Of a stretch of DNA of 64,000 nt, positions 52,811 to 62,008 are shown piece after piece. Under the pieces are notes generated by a model, which searched no databases, was not told the DNA's origin, and was given only the letters and a program-made list of their open reading frames with translations. This DNA comes from Neisseria sicca (lineage in GTDB: Bacteria; Pseudomonadota; Gammaproteobacteria; Burkholderiales; Neisseriaceae): the NCBI RefSeq assembly GCF_003044565.1, contig NZ_POXG01000003.1, positions 310,001 through 374,000 on the forward strand, given 5' to 3'. Position numbers and translations under genes: made by a program. Positions within the stretch are counted from its first letter, which is position 1, and every line of letters begins with the position of its first letter.

Positions 52811-55800
52811 ATGAATACTCCTACAAAAGTACACATCCCTGCTGTTCTCATCATTGATTTGGAAGTCGATCCAAAAACCGACAAGCCGTTCAAAATCGGT
52901 GCATTCCGCCCCGACTTTGGTTTATTTTTTGAAAAAGCTTTTCGTGGAGAAAAGGGTTTTCATGCTGCCTTGGTTGAAATGGCGAATATGACTGATGGAT
53001 TGAAGTGGCTGATGGGGCATAACTTTCTCGAGCACGATTTGAAATATTTGAAGGCTGCAATGCCTGAAGCTGCATGGCTTAAATTGCCTGTTATCGATAC
53101 GCTGCGGCTCTCGCCTTTGGCGTTTCCACAAAATCCGTATCATCGCTTGATCAAAAACCATAAAATCATCTCTTCTGAAATTAATTCCCCGCTTGCCGAT
53201 TGCCACGCATGCTGGCAACTTTTCCAAGACCAATGCACGGCGTTCGGCAAAATCAAGGTAGAAAGTCCTGAAGAATTTGAGTTGTGGGCGACCTTGTCCG
53301 ACATGCCTCTGCCATACCAGATTTCAGATTGCATTACCATTCCCGAACGCGTCATATGCCCTGATGTCAAGCGGCTGATCAGCACCATTTGGCTGATGAT
53401 GCAGGACAACGATGACCAAGGTCGTCTGAAAGTTTGCCGCACTCGTTTTACGGAGTTGATGAAAACTGATATCCATAATCCTGATATATATCCCTCCCTC
53501 GGCTACGCTTTGTCGTGGTTAAAAGTTTCTGGTGGGAATTCTGTACTGGCGCCGTGGGTGCGGCATCAATTTCCCGAGACGGCTCGGCTGATTGCCGAAT
53601 TGCGTGATCATGATTGTGGCAGTACAGAATGTCGTTATTGTCAGGATACGCTCAATCCGGATGTACAGTTGCAGCGTTATTTCAAACTGCCTACTTTCCG
53701 CGATGTAAAAGGATTTGATGGTGGACAACGTGCGGTGGTGCAATCAGGTATGAAGGGATTGCACACGCTGGCAGTATTGCCTACGGGAGGCGGCAAATCC
53801 TTGTGTTATCAGTTGCCAGCACTCAACCGCTACTACCGCAACGGAGGCTTGACAATAGTTGTTTCACCGTTGCAATCGCTGATGAAAGATCAATTGGACG
53901 GTTTGGAGAAAAAAGGTGATACCTGCGCTGCTATGCTTAACGGCTTGGTTGAGGTGGTTGAACGTGCCCAAATTTTAGACAAAACCGCCTTGGGCGATAT
54001 TGGCATCTTGTTTGTCGCGCCTGAGCAATTCCGCAACAGAAGTTTCATTACTGCTATTTCACAGCGCCAAATCAATGGCTGGGTATTTGACGAGGCACAT
54101 TGTCTGTCAAAATGGGGGCACGATTTCCGTCCTGATTATCTATATGCAGTCAAATTTATTGCTGAATACAGCAAAAATAGTGGTGCGGTTGCGCCGGTCA
54201 GTTGTTTCACTGCTACCGCCAAACCCGACGTCCTTGCTGATATTACCCACCATTTTCGAGAGGAAATGGGTATTGAGTTTCGCCAATTTATCGGTGACAA
54301 CGCACGCGACAATCTGTTTTACGATGTGCAGGAAATTTCAGACGACCTCAAAAAGCAAAAAATCAACGATCTGCTACATCGTGAACTTGATCATCAAAGC
54401 GGTGGGGCCGTGGTATTTGTCGGACGGCGGAAAAGTGCGGAAACCTATTCGAATTATCTGAAAGAACAAGGCTGGGCATGTGAGCATTTCCACGCCGATT
54501 TAGGTAACAACGAAAAAGCCGATATTCAAAACCAATTTATTGGCGGTAGTTTGCGCGTTATTGTTGCCACCAACGCCTTTGGTATGGGGGTGGATAAATC
54601 CGATGTGCGCCTAGTGATTCATGCCGAGATTACCGGTTCGCTGGAGAATTATTTACAGGAAGCGGGTAGGGCAGGAAGGGATCAGGAAGATGCAAAATGC
54701 GTGTTGCTTTATGACGGAAAAGACGTGGATACGCAGTTTTCCATCAGCAAAATGTCGCAAATCGAATTACGCGATTTGAAATCAGTATGGAAGAAAGTCG
54801 GTTGGCTGAATCAGGCGGCATACGGCAAAGACCATTGCGGTGAAATCGTGGCAACAGGTGGCGAAATTTTGCGCGCCACCGAGGAGCATATGAGTTTTGA
54901 CAGCGATGATAGACAGGCAGATACCAAAGTCAAAACCGTGCTGGCATGGCTGGAACGCGCAGACTTATTGGAGCGCAAGGAAAATCAAACCCGTATTTTC
55001 CCCGCACGTTCAGGTCGTCTGAATCTAGATGAGGCGCTGGCGATTATTGAAAAAAACAAGTTCAGCAAGCGTATCTCGGAAATTTACCAAACTATTGTCG
55101 AAATCGTGTTTCAAGCGCCAGATGACGCGCCTTTGAGTACCGACGATTTGATGCAGGCAACAGCATGCAGTTTCACTGAATTGCGCGGTCATCTAAAAAA
55201 ACTGGAAGAATTGGACATTCTTACCAACGATACACACATGACCGTTATTTTGCGTACTGATAACAAAAAGCCTGCTGATAAACGTCTGGCGCAAGTTATC
55301 GCTTGGGAAGAGAAACTTTGGCAGATTTTAAAAAACGAAATTCCGGAAGCTGATCAAGGGATTTGGCAAAATCTCTCGTTGAATGCTGTTTGCTACCAAA
55401 TGAATGAGGCGGGTTTGGAAACCAATCCTGCTGAAATCAAACTTTTGATGCAGTCGCTCGCCGATGATAAGGCGGCACAGCGGACAAATAGCAGTGGAAG
55501 TTTCCAAATCCGTGATGTTGGCAACAACCTTTTGAAAGTGCGTTTCAAGAATTCTAAGAGCGACAGTTGGGAAAGCGTGCAAAACAACGCAGAGCTGCGC
55601 CGTAATATCAACCTCTGCCTCTTACCATTCTTGATGGCAAAAACCAACGGAGTGCGCCAAAAAGACGTAATGGTGGAAACCCGCATGGGTGAATTGGTAC
55701 AACAGATTGCCGACGATTTGGTATTGTCGGTGCAAATCCCCGCCGACCGTCGTGAGCTTCTGCTCAAGCAGGCTTTGCTGTTCATGCACAAACAAGGTGT

Positions 55801-58138
55801 GATCAAACTCAACCACGGTATGACTATTCTACGTCATGCCATGACTATTATCCCTAATCCTGAAGCGCTCTCAGCCAAACGCCAATATCTTGTGGAGGAC
55901 TATAAATCACTTTCTGTTTTTTACAGCGAAAAACGTTTTCAAATCCATGTGATGCAGGAATACGCCCTTCGTGCATTGAAAAACCTTGCCGAAGGATTGA
56001 ATTTGGTGCGAGATTACTTTGGCTTGGAAGAAAAGAATTTTAAAAATAAATGGTTTAAAGGTCGTCTGAAAGAATTGGACGAGCCTGCATCGCCACAAAC
56101 CCTGCGCGAAATTACAGATGGGCTGAATGAGATGCAGAAAACCGTTGTTACTGACCAAAGCGGTAGTAACCGTCTTATTCTTGCCGGACCGGGTTCAGGC
56201 AAAACGCGAGTTATTGTGCACCGTGTTGCTTACCTCTTACGGGTGCAACATGTTCCCGCATCCGCCATCATTGTTTTGACTTTCAACCGTTTGGCGGCGC
56301 AGGAGGTCAAGCGCCGACTGTTCGGACTGGTCGGCCCTCTTGCTGCTGCCGTTACGGTCATGACTTATGACGGTATGGCAATGCGGCTTTTGGGGGTTCG
56401 TTTTGACGGCAACAATCGAGAATACGGCAAAAGTCAGTTTAAAGAATGGTGCAGGCAGGCTGCCGCTATGCTTTCAGACGACCTTGAAAACGATGATGGT
56501 AGCGATGAGACACGCGAACGTATCATGGCAGGTTTCCGCTATATTCTGGTAGATGAATACCAAGACATCAGTGAAGAACACTACCGGCTTGTTTCTGCGC
56601 TTGCGGGTAGGAAGCGGGCTGAAGAAGACAAACTGACCATTCTGGCGGTCGGCGACGATGACCAAAACATCTACGCCTTCAATGGCACGAGCAACGAGTA
56701 TATACACCGCTTCCAAAAAGACTACGACGTTGCCCAACCTGACTATTTAACCTACAACTACCGCAGTACACAATACATCATCAGCGCTGCTAACAGCGTA
56801 ATAAACGGCATGACAGGTCGTCTGAAAACACTGCATCCGATTGTTATCAACCCTGAACGTCAAACACAGCCCAACGGTGGCGTATGGGCTTCAACAGACA
56901 GCGAAAGGCAGGGGCGTGTGCGCCACATCAGCCTGCCGTTCGGTAGCAGCAGCAACATACAGGCACAAGCGGTTATTGCCGAAATAGGTCGTCTGAAAAC
57001 CTTGAGTGCAGTCGAATGGAATGAGATTGCAGTTTTATCCCGTCATAATGCCACTCTCAAACCTCTACAGGCATGGTGTGAACAAAACGGTATACCTTAT
57101 TTTTTGAGTGCCGACAAAAGCAGCAAAATCAAATTGCGCCACACCCGTGAGTTTGTCCGTCTTATTGATGGCGTGGAAAAACAAACCGAAGGCTTTACAT
57201 CACAAGCTTTTGCAGAACTTATTAGTGAACAAGTGAAAAAAAGTGGTGGTAGTTGGTGCGTTTGGTTTAGGCAATTACAAACTGATTTCTTAAACGAATA
57301 TCCACTGCAAGATGAGAAGCTACCTGAAAAGTCGGATAACCTTGCAGAGAGTCGTGAGGCAGAAATCCAAGCGTCGCCCAAAGAAGACAACGGGTCGTCT
57401 GAAAACGATAGTGGCAACGTTAACCGATATTCGTCCGCCTTTCTTAAAAACTGGCTCTACGAATATGTAGGTGATGAACATGAAACCCGTTCGGAAGGTA
57501 TATTTCTAGGCACGGCGCACGCAGTCAAAGGGTTGGAGTTTAAGCACGTCTTCATTTTAGACGGCGGTTGGCAGGGAGTTGATGAAGCCGAACAGAGGCT
57601 TTATTACGTCGCTATAACTCGTGCCATAGAAACACTGACCCTACTGCAAACTACCCCAGAGCATCCTTGGATGGCAAAGCTACCTGATGATATTGACAGC
57701 GTGGCTCAAATCTTTACCGAATTACCTGAGTTGAATACCGAATACAGGCGTTTGGCAGCTTATCGAAACACGGCAGTCGAGGGGGAAACCGATAGCAAAA
57801 GTGATTTGGATATCGACTTCATTGTCTGTCACAACAATGTCGAAACTGTGAAACAACGTCTGTTTGCTGCTGCGAAGCTGAAAAAAGACGATCCACTGGC
57901 AATGAAGCGGACGGAGGATGGCAGATATATTTTCCTTTCTGATGATATTGAAGTTGCCCGTACCGTCAAATTACCACCGTTGCCGACAAAAACTACCGCT
58001 TATGCCAACACCTTCAGAGTACGTTATTTAGACGAAGTCGGAGAATCATTTCGCCAACGTATCCCAGAAAAAATCGGTACTAAAAAGCTGGAAAAATGGA
58101 CGCTTGTTATCCCTATGTTAATGATACCACCTGAGTAA
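52811..58138 (+). CDS. Exonuclease-RecQ-UvrD fusion helicase
   Basis: The 1775-residue protein joins three modules. Residues 1-170 look like a DEDD 3'-5' exonuclease (VLIIDLEVD, LMGHNFLEHDLKYL). Residues 290-700 are a RecQ-type SF2 helicase (LPTGGGKSLCYQLP near 325, VFDEAHCLSKWG near 427, QEAGRAGRDQEDAKC). Residues 1110-1650 are a UvrD/Rep-type SF1 helicase (LAGPGSGKTRVIVHR near 1125, LVDEYQDISEEHYRL near 1248, GDDDQNIYAFNG, LTYNYRST, HAVKGLEFKHV, YYVAITRA). Its ATG lies one base after a DUS that also supplies the AGAGG ribosome binding site. At least seven exact DUS copies lie inside the gene. Confidence 0.9.
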   Translation: MNTPTKVHIPAVLIIDLEVDPKTDKPFKIGAFRPDFGLFFEKAFRGEKGFHAALVEMANMTDGLKWLMGHNFLEHDLKYLKAAMPEAAWLKLPVIDTLRLSPLAFPQNPYHRLIKNHKIISSEINSPLADCHACWQLFQDQCTAFGKIKVESPEEFELWATLSDMPLPYQISDCITIPERVICPDVKRLISTIWLMMQDNDDQGRLKVCRTRFTELMKTDIHNPDIYPSLGYALSWLKVSGGNSVLAPWVRHQFPETARLIAELRDHDCGSTECRYCQDTLNPDVQLQRYFKLPTFRDVKGFDGGQRAVVQSGMKGLHTLAVLPTGGGKSLCYQLPALNRYYRNGGLTIVVSPLQSLMKDQLDGLEKKGDTCAAMLNGLVEVVERAQILDKTALGDIGILFVAPEQFRNRSFITAISQRQINGWVFDEAHCLSKWGHDFRPDYLYAVKFIAEYSKNSGAVAPVSCFTATAKPDVLADITHHFREEMGIEFRQFIGDNARDNLFYDVQEISDDLKKQKINDLLHRELDHQSGGAVVFVGRRKSAETYSNYLKEQGWACEHFHADLGNNEKADIQNQFIGGSLRVIVATNAFGMGVDKSDVRLVIHAEITGSLENYLQEAGRAGRDQEDAKCVLLYDGKDVDTQFSISKMSQIELRDLKSVWKKVGWLNQAAYGKDHCGEIVATGGEILRATEEHMSFDSDDRQADTKVKTVLAWLERADLLERKENQTRIFPARSGRLNLDEALAIIEKNKFSKRISEIYQTIVEIVFQAPDDAPLSTDDLMQATACSFTELRGHLKKLEELDILTNDTHMTVILRTDNKKPADKRLAQVIAWEEKLWQILKNEIPEADQGIWQNLSLNAVCYQMNEAGLETNPAEIKLLMQSLADDKAAQRTNSSGSFQIRDVGNNLLKVRFKNSKSDSWESVQNNAELRRNINLCLLPFLMAKTNGVRQKDVMVETRMGELVQQIADDLVLSVQIPADRRELLLKQALLFMHKQGVIKLNHGMTILRHAMTIIPNPEALSAKRQYLVEDYKSLSVFYSEKRFQIHVMQEYALRALKNLAEGLNLVRDYFGLEEKNFKNKWFKGRLKELDEPASPQTLREITDGLNEMQKTVVTDQSGSNRLILAGPGSGKTRVIVHRVAYLLRVQHVPASAIIVLTFNRLAAQEVKRRLFGLVGPLAAAVTVMTYDGMAMRLLGVRFDGNNREYGKSQFKEWCRQAAAMLSDDLENDDGSDETRERIMAGFRYILVDEYQDISEEHYRLVSALAGRKRAEEDKLTILAVGDDDQNIYAFNGTSNEYIHRFQKDYDVAQPDYLTYNYRSTQYIISAANSVINGMTGRLKTLHPIVINPERQTQPNGGVWASTDSERQGRVRHISLPFGSSSNIQAQAVIAEIGRLKTLSAVEWNEIAVLSRHNATLKPLQAWCEQNGIPYFLSADKSSKIKLRHTREFVRLIDGVEKQTEGFTSQAFAELISEQVKKSGGSWCVWFRQLQTDFLNEYPLQDEKLPEKSDNLAESREAEIQASPKEDNGSSENDSGNVNRYSSAFLKNWLYEYVGDEHETRSEGIFLGTAHAVKGLEFKHVFILDGGWQGVDEAEQRLYYVAITRAIETLTLLQTTPEHPWMAKLPDDIDSVAQIFTELPELNTEYRRLAAYRNTAVEGETDSKSDLDIDFIVCHNNVETVKQRLFAAAKLKKDDPLAMKRTEDGRYIFLSDDIEVARTVKLPPLPTKTTAYANTFRVRYLDEVGESFRQRIPEKIGTKKLEKWTLVIPMLMIPPE

Positions 58139-58217
58139 GGGAATTTTTCAGGTGTTCTCAAGCATAAAGAGGGCGTTTTGAATACAAAGACTGTCAGAAA
58201 CTCAAACGGAATAAAAA

Positions 58218-59846
58218 ATGGGTAGCAAAAAACAAGTCGCCGTCAGCTTTCTCGGTACGGTATTGGACAGCGGTTTCGGTCAAGGGCGTTGGCAGAAGTG
58301 GCGGCCGAACGTCGCCATGAATCAGCGTCAGGATTTCCATCTTGACCGCATGGAGCTGTTTTATTCGGAGAAATACCGCGATCTGGCGGATCATGTCAAA
58401 GCCGATATTCAAGATGTGTCGCCGCACACCGCCGTCAATCTCGTGCCGATGGAGCTGGAAAACCCGTGGGATTTTTCCGAGGTTTATACCAAGCTGCATG
58501 ACTGGGCGGCGGGCTATGCGTTTGATACGGAAGAGGAAACCTATCTCACCCACATCACTACGGGTACGCACGTTGCGCAAATCTGCCTGTTTTTATTGGT
58601 AGAATCGCGTCAAATCCCCGGCGTGCTGTTGCAGACTGCGCCGCCGAAAAATCAAAAACGCAGCATGGGAAAAGGCGATGTCGGCAGTTATGAAATCATC
58701 GATTTGGACTTGGCGCGTTACGACGTGCTTGCCGAGCGTCTTGCTGCTGTGCGCGATGATGCAGTGCGCTACCTGAAAAGCGGCATTTCTACTCAAAACG
58801 CTGCCTTCAACCGTATGATTGCCGAAATCGAACAAGTCGCGCTGCATTCCCCGTCGCCGATTCTGCTCTCCGGTCCTACCGGCGCGGGCAAATCGATGTT
58901 GGCACGCAGGATTTTCGAATTGAAAAAAGCGCGCCATCTGATTAAAGGTGAGTTTGTCGATGTGAACTGCGCCACCTTGCGCGGCGACGGTGCGGCTTCC
59001 GCCTTGTTCGGTCACAAAAAAGGTGCGTTTACCGGCGCGGCGGAAAAGCGCGAAGGCTATCTGAAAACCGCCGACGGCGGCGTACTGTTTTTGGACGAAA
59101 TCGGCGAATTGGGCTTGGACGAACAGGCCATGTTGCTCAAAGCCATTGAAGAAAAACATTTTTATCCCGTCGGCAGCGACAAGGAAGTGCAAAGCAGCTT
59201 CCAGCTTATCGCCGGTACCAACCGCGACCTGCGGCGGGAAATCCGCGCCGGACGCTTCCGCGAAGACTTGTTTGCCCGCATCAATATTTGGAACTATCCG
59301 CTACCCGCACTCGCCGACCGCCGCGAAGACATCGAGCCGAACATCGAACACCAGCTCGCGCTCGCTTCGCAGGAACTCGGTCGCGCCACCCGTTTCAATA
59401 AAGAAGCCCTGTCCGCCTACCTTGCCTTCGCCCATTCAAGCGAAGCCCGATGGCGCGGCAATTTCCGCGACCTTGCTGCCAGCATCATGCGCCTTGCCAC
59501 GCTTGCCCCGCAGGGCAGGATACAGACGGAACAAGTGGCGGCGGAAATTGAGCGGCTCAAATGGTTGTGGGCTGAGGAGGCGGATTCAGACGACCTTGTA
59601 TCTAAGAGGTCGTCTGAAAAGGCGGATAACTACCCCGACAAAATCGATTGGGAAAATTTGGATTTGTTTGACCGATTACAACTGCAAAGCGTGATTGACG
59701 AATGCCGCAAACACCAAAACATGGCGCAGGCGGGAAGGGCTTTGTTTCATGTTTCCCGAAACAGCCGCGCCAAAACCAATGACAGCGACAGGCTGCGCAA
59801 GTATTTGCAGAAATTCGGTTTGGAGTGGAGCGATATCGTGCAGTAG
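58218..59846 (+). CDS. rtcR: RtcR, CARF-domain sigma-54-dependent activator
   Basis: RtcR activates RNA-repair genes when its CARF-like N-terminal domain senses RNA fragments. The 542-residue protein has that domain (residues 1-185), then an AAA+ domain with Walker A GPTGAGKS (219-226), the sigma-54 contact GAFTGA (269-274) and Walker B GGVLFLDEIGEL. A C-terminal DNA-binding region (MAQAGRALFHVSRNSRAKTN) follows. An inverted DUS pair (59585-59618) is translated in the linker before that region. The likely target is the promoter at 51879. No rtcB or rtcA gene is present. Confidence 0.95.
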   Translation: MGSKKQVAVSFLGTVLDSGFGQGRWQKWRPNVAMNQRQDFHLDRMELFYSEKYRDLADHVKADIQDVSPHTAVNLVPMELENPWDFSEVYTKLHDWAAGYAFDTEEETYLTHITTGTHVAQICLFLLVESRQIPGVLLQTAPPKNQKRSMGKGDVGSYEIIDLDLARYDVLAERLAAVRDDAVRYLKSGISTQNAAFNRMIAEIEQVALHSPSPILLSGPTGAGKSMLARRIFELKKARHLIKGEFVDVNCATLRGDGAASALFGHKKGAFTGAAEKREGYLKTADGGVLFLDEIGELGLDEQAMLLKAIEEKHFYPVGSDKEVQSSFQLIAGTNRDLRREIRAGRFREDLFARINIWNYPLPALADRREDIEPNIEHQLALASQELGRATRFNKEALSAYLAFAHSSEARWRGNFRDLAASIMRLATLAPQGRIQTEQVAAEIERLKWLWAEEADSDDLVSKRSSEKADNYPDKIDWENLDLFDRLQLQSVIDECRKHQNMAQAGRALFHVSRNSRAKTNDSDRLRKYLQKFGLEWSDIVQ

Positions 59847-59921
59847 ATGAGGATTGGTCTGAGCGGGTTGTGGTGGAAGGGTGGGGCTATTTCGATTGGC
59901 TGGCGTGGTCAATCAAGGGAA

Positions 59922-60006
59922 AGGTCGTCTGAAAAAACTGTTCTCAAGATTCACTGAGTTCGTTTTAGCTCCGCAGAAACTGACTGCGACCGTTTTCAGA
60001 CGACCC
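59922..60006. terminator. Inverted DUS pair after rtcR
   Basis: AGGTCGTCTGAAAA (59922-59935) and TTTTCAGACGACC (59993-60005) enclose about 57 nt, between the convergent rtcR gene and the gene ending at 60030. Confidence 0.6.
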
Positions 60007-60029
60007 TTTGCTTTGTGGCGGGGATGGAC

Positions 60030-60485
60030 TTATGGTTTGGTCAGATAAGGATATAGATCCATGCGTCCGTCTTGACGTACGGCTAAATAGTCCGGTGCAT
60101 CAAACCTCATCCCAGTACCGTGATAAAGGCATTTTTGCTGAGGATCAGGATACAGTCCGCCGCCCAAATAGCCGATTTCTAGCGGTTGCTGATTGGCAGC
60201 ATACTGTTTCAACACTGCGGCAGCAGCTTGTGTTTGTTCGGCGGTGGGATGGCCGTCGGCTCGTCCCAGACCAAGCAGATCCCAAAAGGTTTTTCTAGGA
60301 GGGGTAATACGGATATTGTATGTCGTACACCCATCGTTATAAATTGGGTGTTCTATTTGGCGGACGGAAATTCGATAGTAACCGTGGCTGCCTACAATAC
60401 TGAGGACTTGGGCTTTTGAAAAATCACCGCCTGCATAGGCTGCTAACGGAAACGGTAGGAAGAAGAGGGGGATAAGGTGGCGCAT
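60030..60485 (-). CDS. Secreted hypothetical protein
   Basis: The 151-residue protein starts with a signal peptide (MRHLIPLFFLPFPLAAYAGG). The mature part has DGCTTYNIRITPPRKTFWDL and EIGYLGGGLYPDPQQKCLYH, with two cysteines. I do not recognise the family. It looks unrelated to the repair island. Confidence 0.7.
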   Translation of the reverse strand: MRHLIPLFFLPFPLAAYAGGDFSKAQVLSIVGSHGYYRISVRQIEHPIYNDGCTTYNIRITPPRKTFWDLLGLGRADGHPTAEQTQAAAAVLKQYAANQQPLEIGYLGGGLYPDPQQKCLYHGTGMRFDAPDYLAVRQDGRMDLYPYLTKP

Positions 60486-60595
60486 AAGGTTTAGGTCGTC
60501 TGAAAGAGTGTTTGGCGTTACTGCAAGCTTAGCATGGCAGGTTTTACGGAAAGTAGGAAGGTAAGGTCGGGTATGGCGTTTTCTTTTTACTGGAA

Positions 60596-60623
60596 GGGTC
60601 GTCTGAAATTTTTCAGACGACCC
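60596..60623. terminator. Compact inverted DUS pair
   Basis: GGGTCGTCTGAAA and TTTCAGACGACCC are followed by five T, 40 bases beyond the end of the PaaK-like gene on the minus strand. Confidence 0.75.
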
Positions 60624-60662
60624 TTTTTATCTTTGCTTTAGAAAGATAACACATTAAAACGA

Positions 60663-61949
60663 TTAAGGATTTTCGCTATACGGGGAAATTTTCGTCACGC
60701 GCCGGCGTTTTTGGTGCAGGGGGCGGGTTTGTTCCGGCTGGAAAATGTAATCGAAGGGGCGAAGTTGCAGCGTCTGCCACAGGCGGTCCAGGTTGCGGGT
60801 GGCGGCGGCGCGGGTTTGTTCTGTGTCGGGCGTGAGGAAAATGTGTAGGGCTTTGCCGTGTTGCTCGACGCGGTATTCTTGGATGAGGTCGTCTGAAATC
60901 ATGGCGCGGCGGATGAAGTCGGCGTAGAGGGCGTAAGGTTCGCCGTTTGCCGTGCGTGCGTCGAGGATGTCGTCGCAGCGTCCTTCGATGGCGCTGATGC
61001 GGGCGAATGCGCTGCCGCAGGGGCAGGGTGCGTCGTTGGCAATCAAAACGTCGTCGAGGCGGTAGCGGATGACGGGTTGGCTTTTGCGGTTGAAGTCGGT
61101 AATGATGGGGGCGAAGCGGCCGCTTTCGCGGTCTATCCAGTCTTTTTCGATATAGACCATGTCTTCGTTCAGATGCAGGTTGCCGTGGGCGCAGGTGTGG
61201 GCGAGGAAGCCTTCGGTGCATTGGTAGATTTGGTGAACCGGCGTGCCGAAGCGTTGCTCGATGCGGGTTTTGACTTGCGGTTCTAAAACTTCGGCAACGG
61301 AGATGATTTTTTTGGGGCGTATGGCGAGGCCGGAATGCTGGGCAAGCTGCTGCAATACTTGGGCGGGGGCGATGAGGATGGTGGGGTTTTGTGCGTTGAG
61401 CCTTGGGATGTGTGCATCCAAGGTGTTGAGCAGGTCGTAAAACTCGAAGCGTATCAGCGGGCTTTTGACGGCGGTGTAGAGGTTGCTGTTGGCGCGCAGG
61501 AAGAAGGCGATGCTGTGGCGGGCGAGGTAGGGGCGGGGCAGCATGCGTTTGAGCATATAGCCTGCCCACAGGGCGGACTCTTCGGGTGAAACGAGGAAAA
61601 TGCCCCTGTTGCCGCTGGTACCGGAGGAAAGTCCGACGGTGATTTCTTTGCCCGAGGTCGTCTGAAAAACGGGGCTGAAGTCGCGGCTTTCTTCGGCTTT
61701 GAGCGCGACGGATAGGGCGTCTTTTTCGCTGATGCCGTAGGCGTTGATGTCGGCGAAATGCTGCATGAAGATGCGTTTGTTGATAACGGGATAGTCTTGC
61801 AGCTTGGTGCTGTGGGGGTAGAAGCGGCTGTCGTGGTTTGTTAAAAGGCGGTTGAGCTGTTTTTGCTGGTGTGCTTCAAGGGCGGCGCGTTCCGTGTAGT
61901 TTCGGGTGTTGAAGAAGGATTTGAGGATTTGCCATTTTGAAGGTTTCAT
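60663..61949 (-). CDS. PaaK/F390-synthetase-like adenylate-forming enzyme
   Basis: The 428-residue protein resembles phenylacetate-CoA ligase/F390 synthetase-related enzymes: the nucleotide loop VGLSSGTSGNRGIF, YQCTEGFLAHTC, VIRYRLDDVLI and PCPCGSAFARI, with Cys residues that may bind zinc. It probably activates a carboxylate. The three upstream genes run in the same direction, suggesting a shared pathway. Confidence 0.85.
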   Translation of the reverse strand: MKPSKWQILKSFFNTRNYTERAALEAHQQKQLNRLLTNHDSRFYPHSTKLQDYPVINKRIFMQHFADINAYGISEKDALSVALKAEESRDFSPVFQTTSGKEITVGLSSGTSGNRGIFLVSPEESALWAGYMLKRMLPRPYLARHSIAFFLRANSNLYTAVKSPLIRFEFYDLLNTLDAHIPRLNAQNPTILIAPAQVLQQLAQHSGLAIRPKKIISVAEVLEPQVKTRIEQRFGTPVHQIYQCTEGFLAHTCAHGNLHLNEDMVYIEKDWIDRESGRFAPIITDFNRKSQPVIRYRLDDVLIANDAPCPCGSAFARISAIEGRCDDILDARTANGEPYALYADFIRRAMISDDLIQEYRVEQHGKALHIFLTPDTEQTRAAATRNLDRLWQTLQLRPFDYIFQPEQTRPLHQKRRRVTKISPYSENP

Positions 61950-62008
61950 GGTGTGTTCTTTTGGGCGGTTGAGGGGCTTAGGTTTGTTGGGTTTTCAGAC
62001 GACCTGTT

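Noticed and set aside
58218..59846. CARF domain of RtcR taken as a sign of a type III CRISPR system
   Set aside because: No repeat-spacer array, cas gene or cyclase is present; CARF plus sigma-54 AAA+ is the normal RtcR layout.
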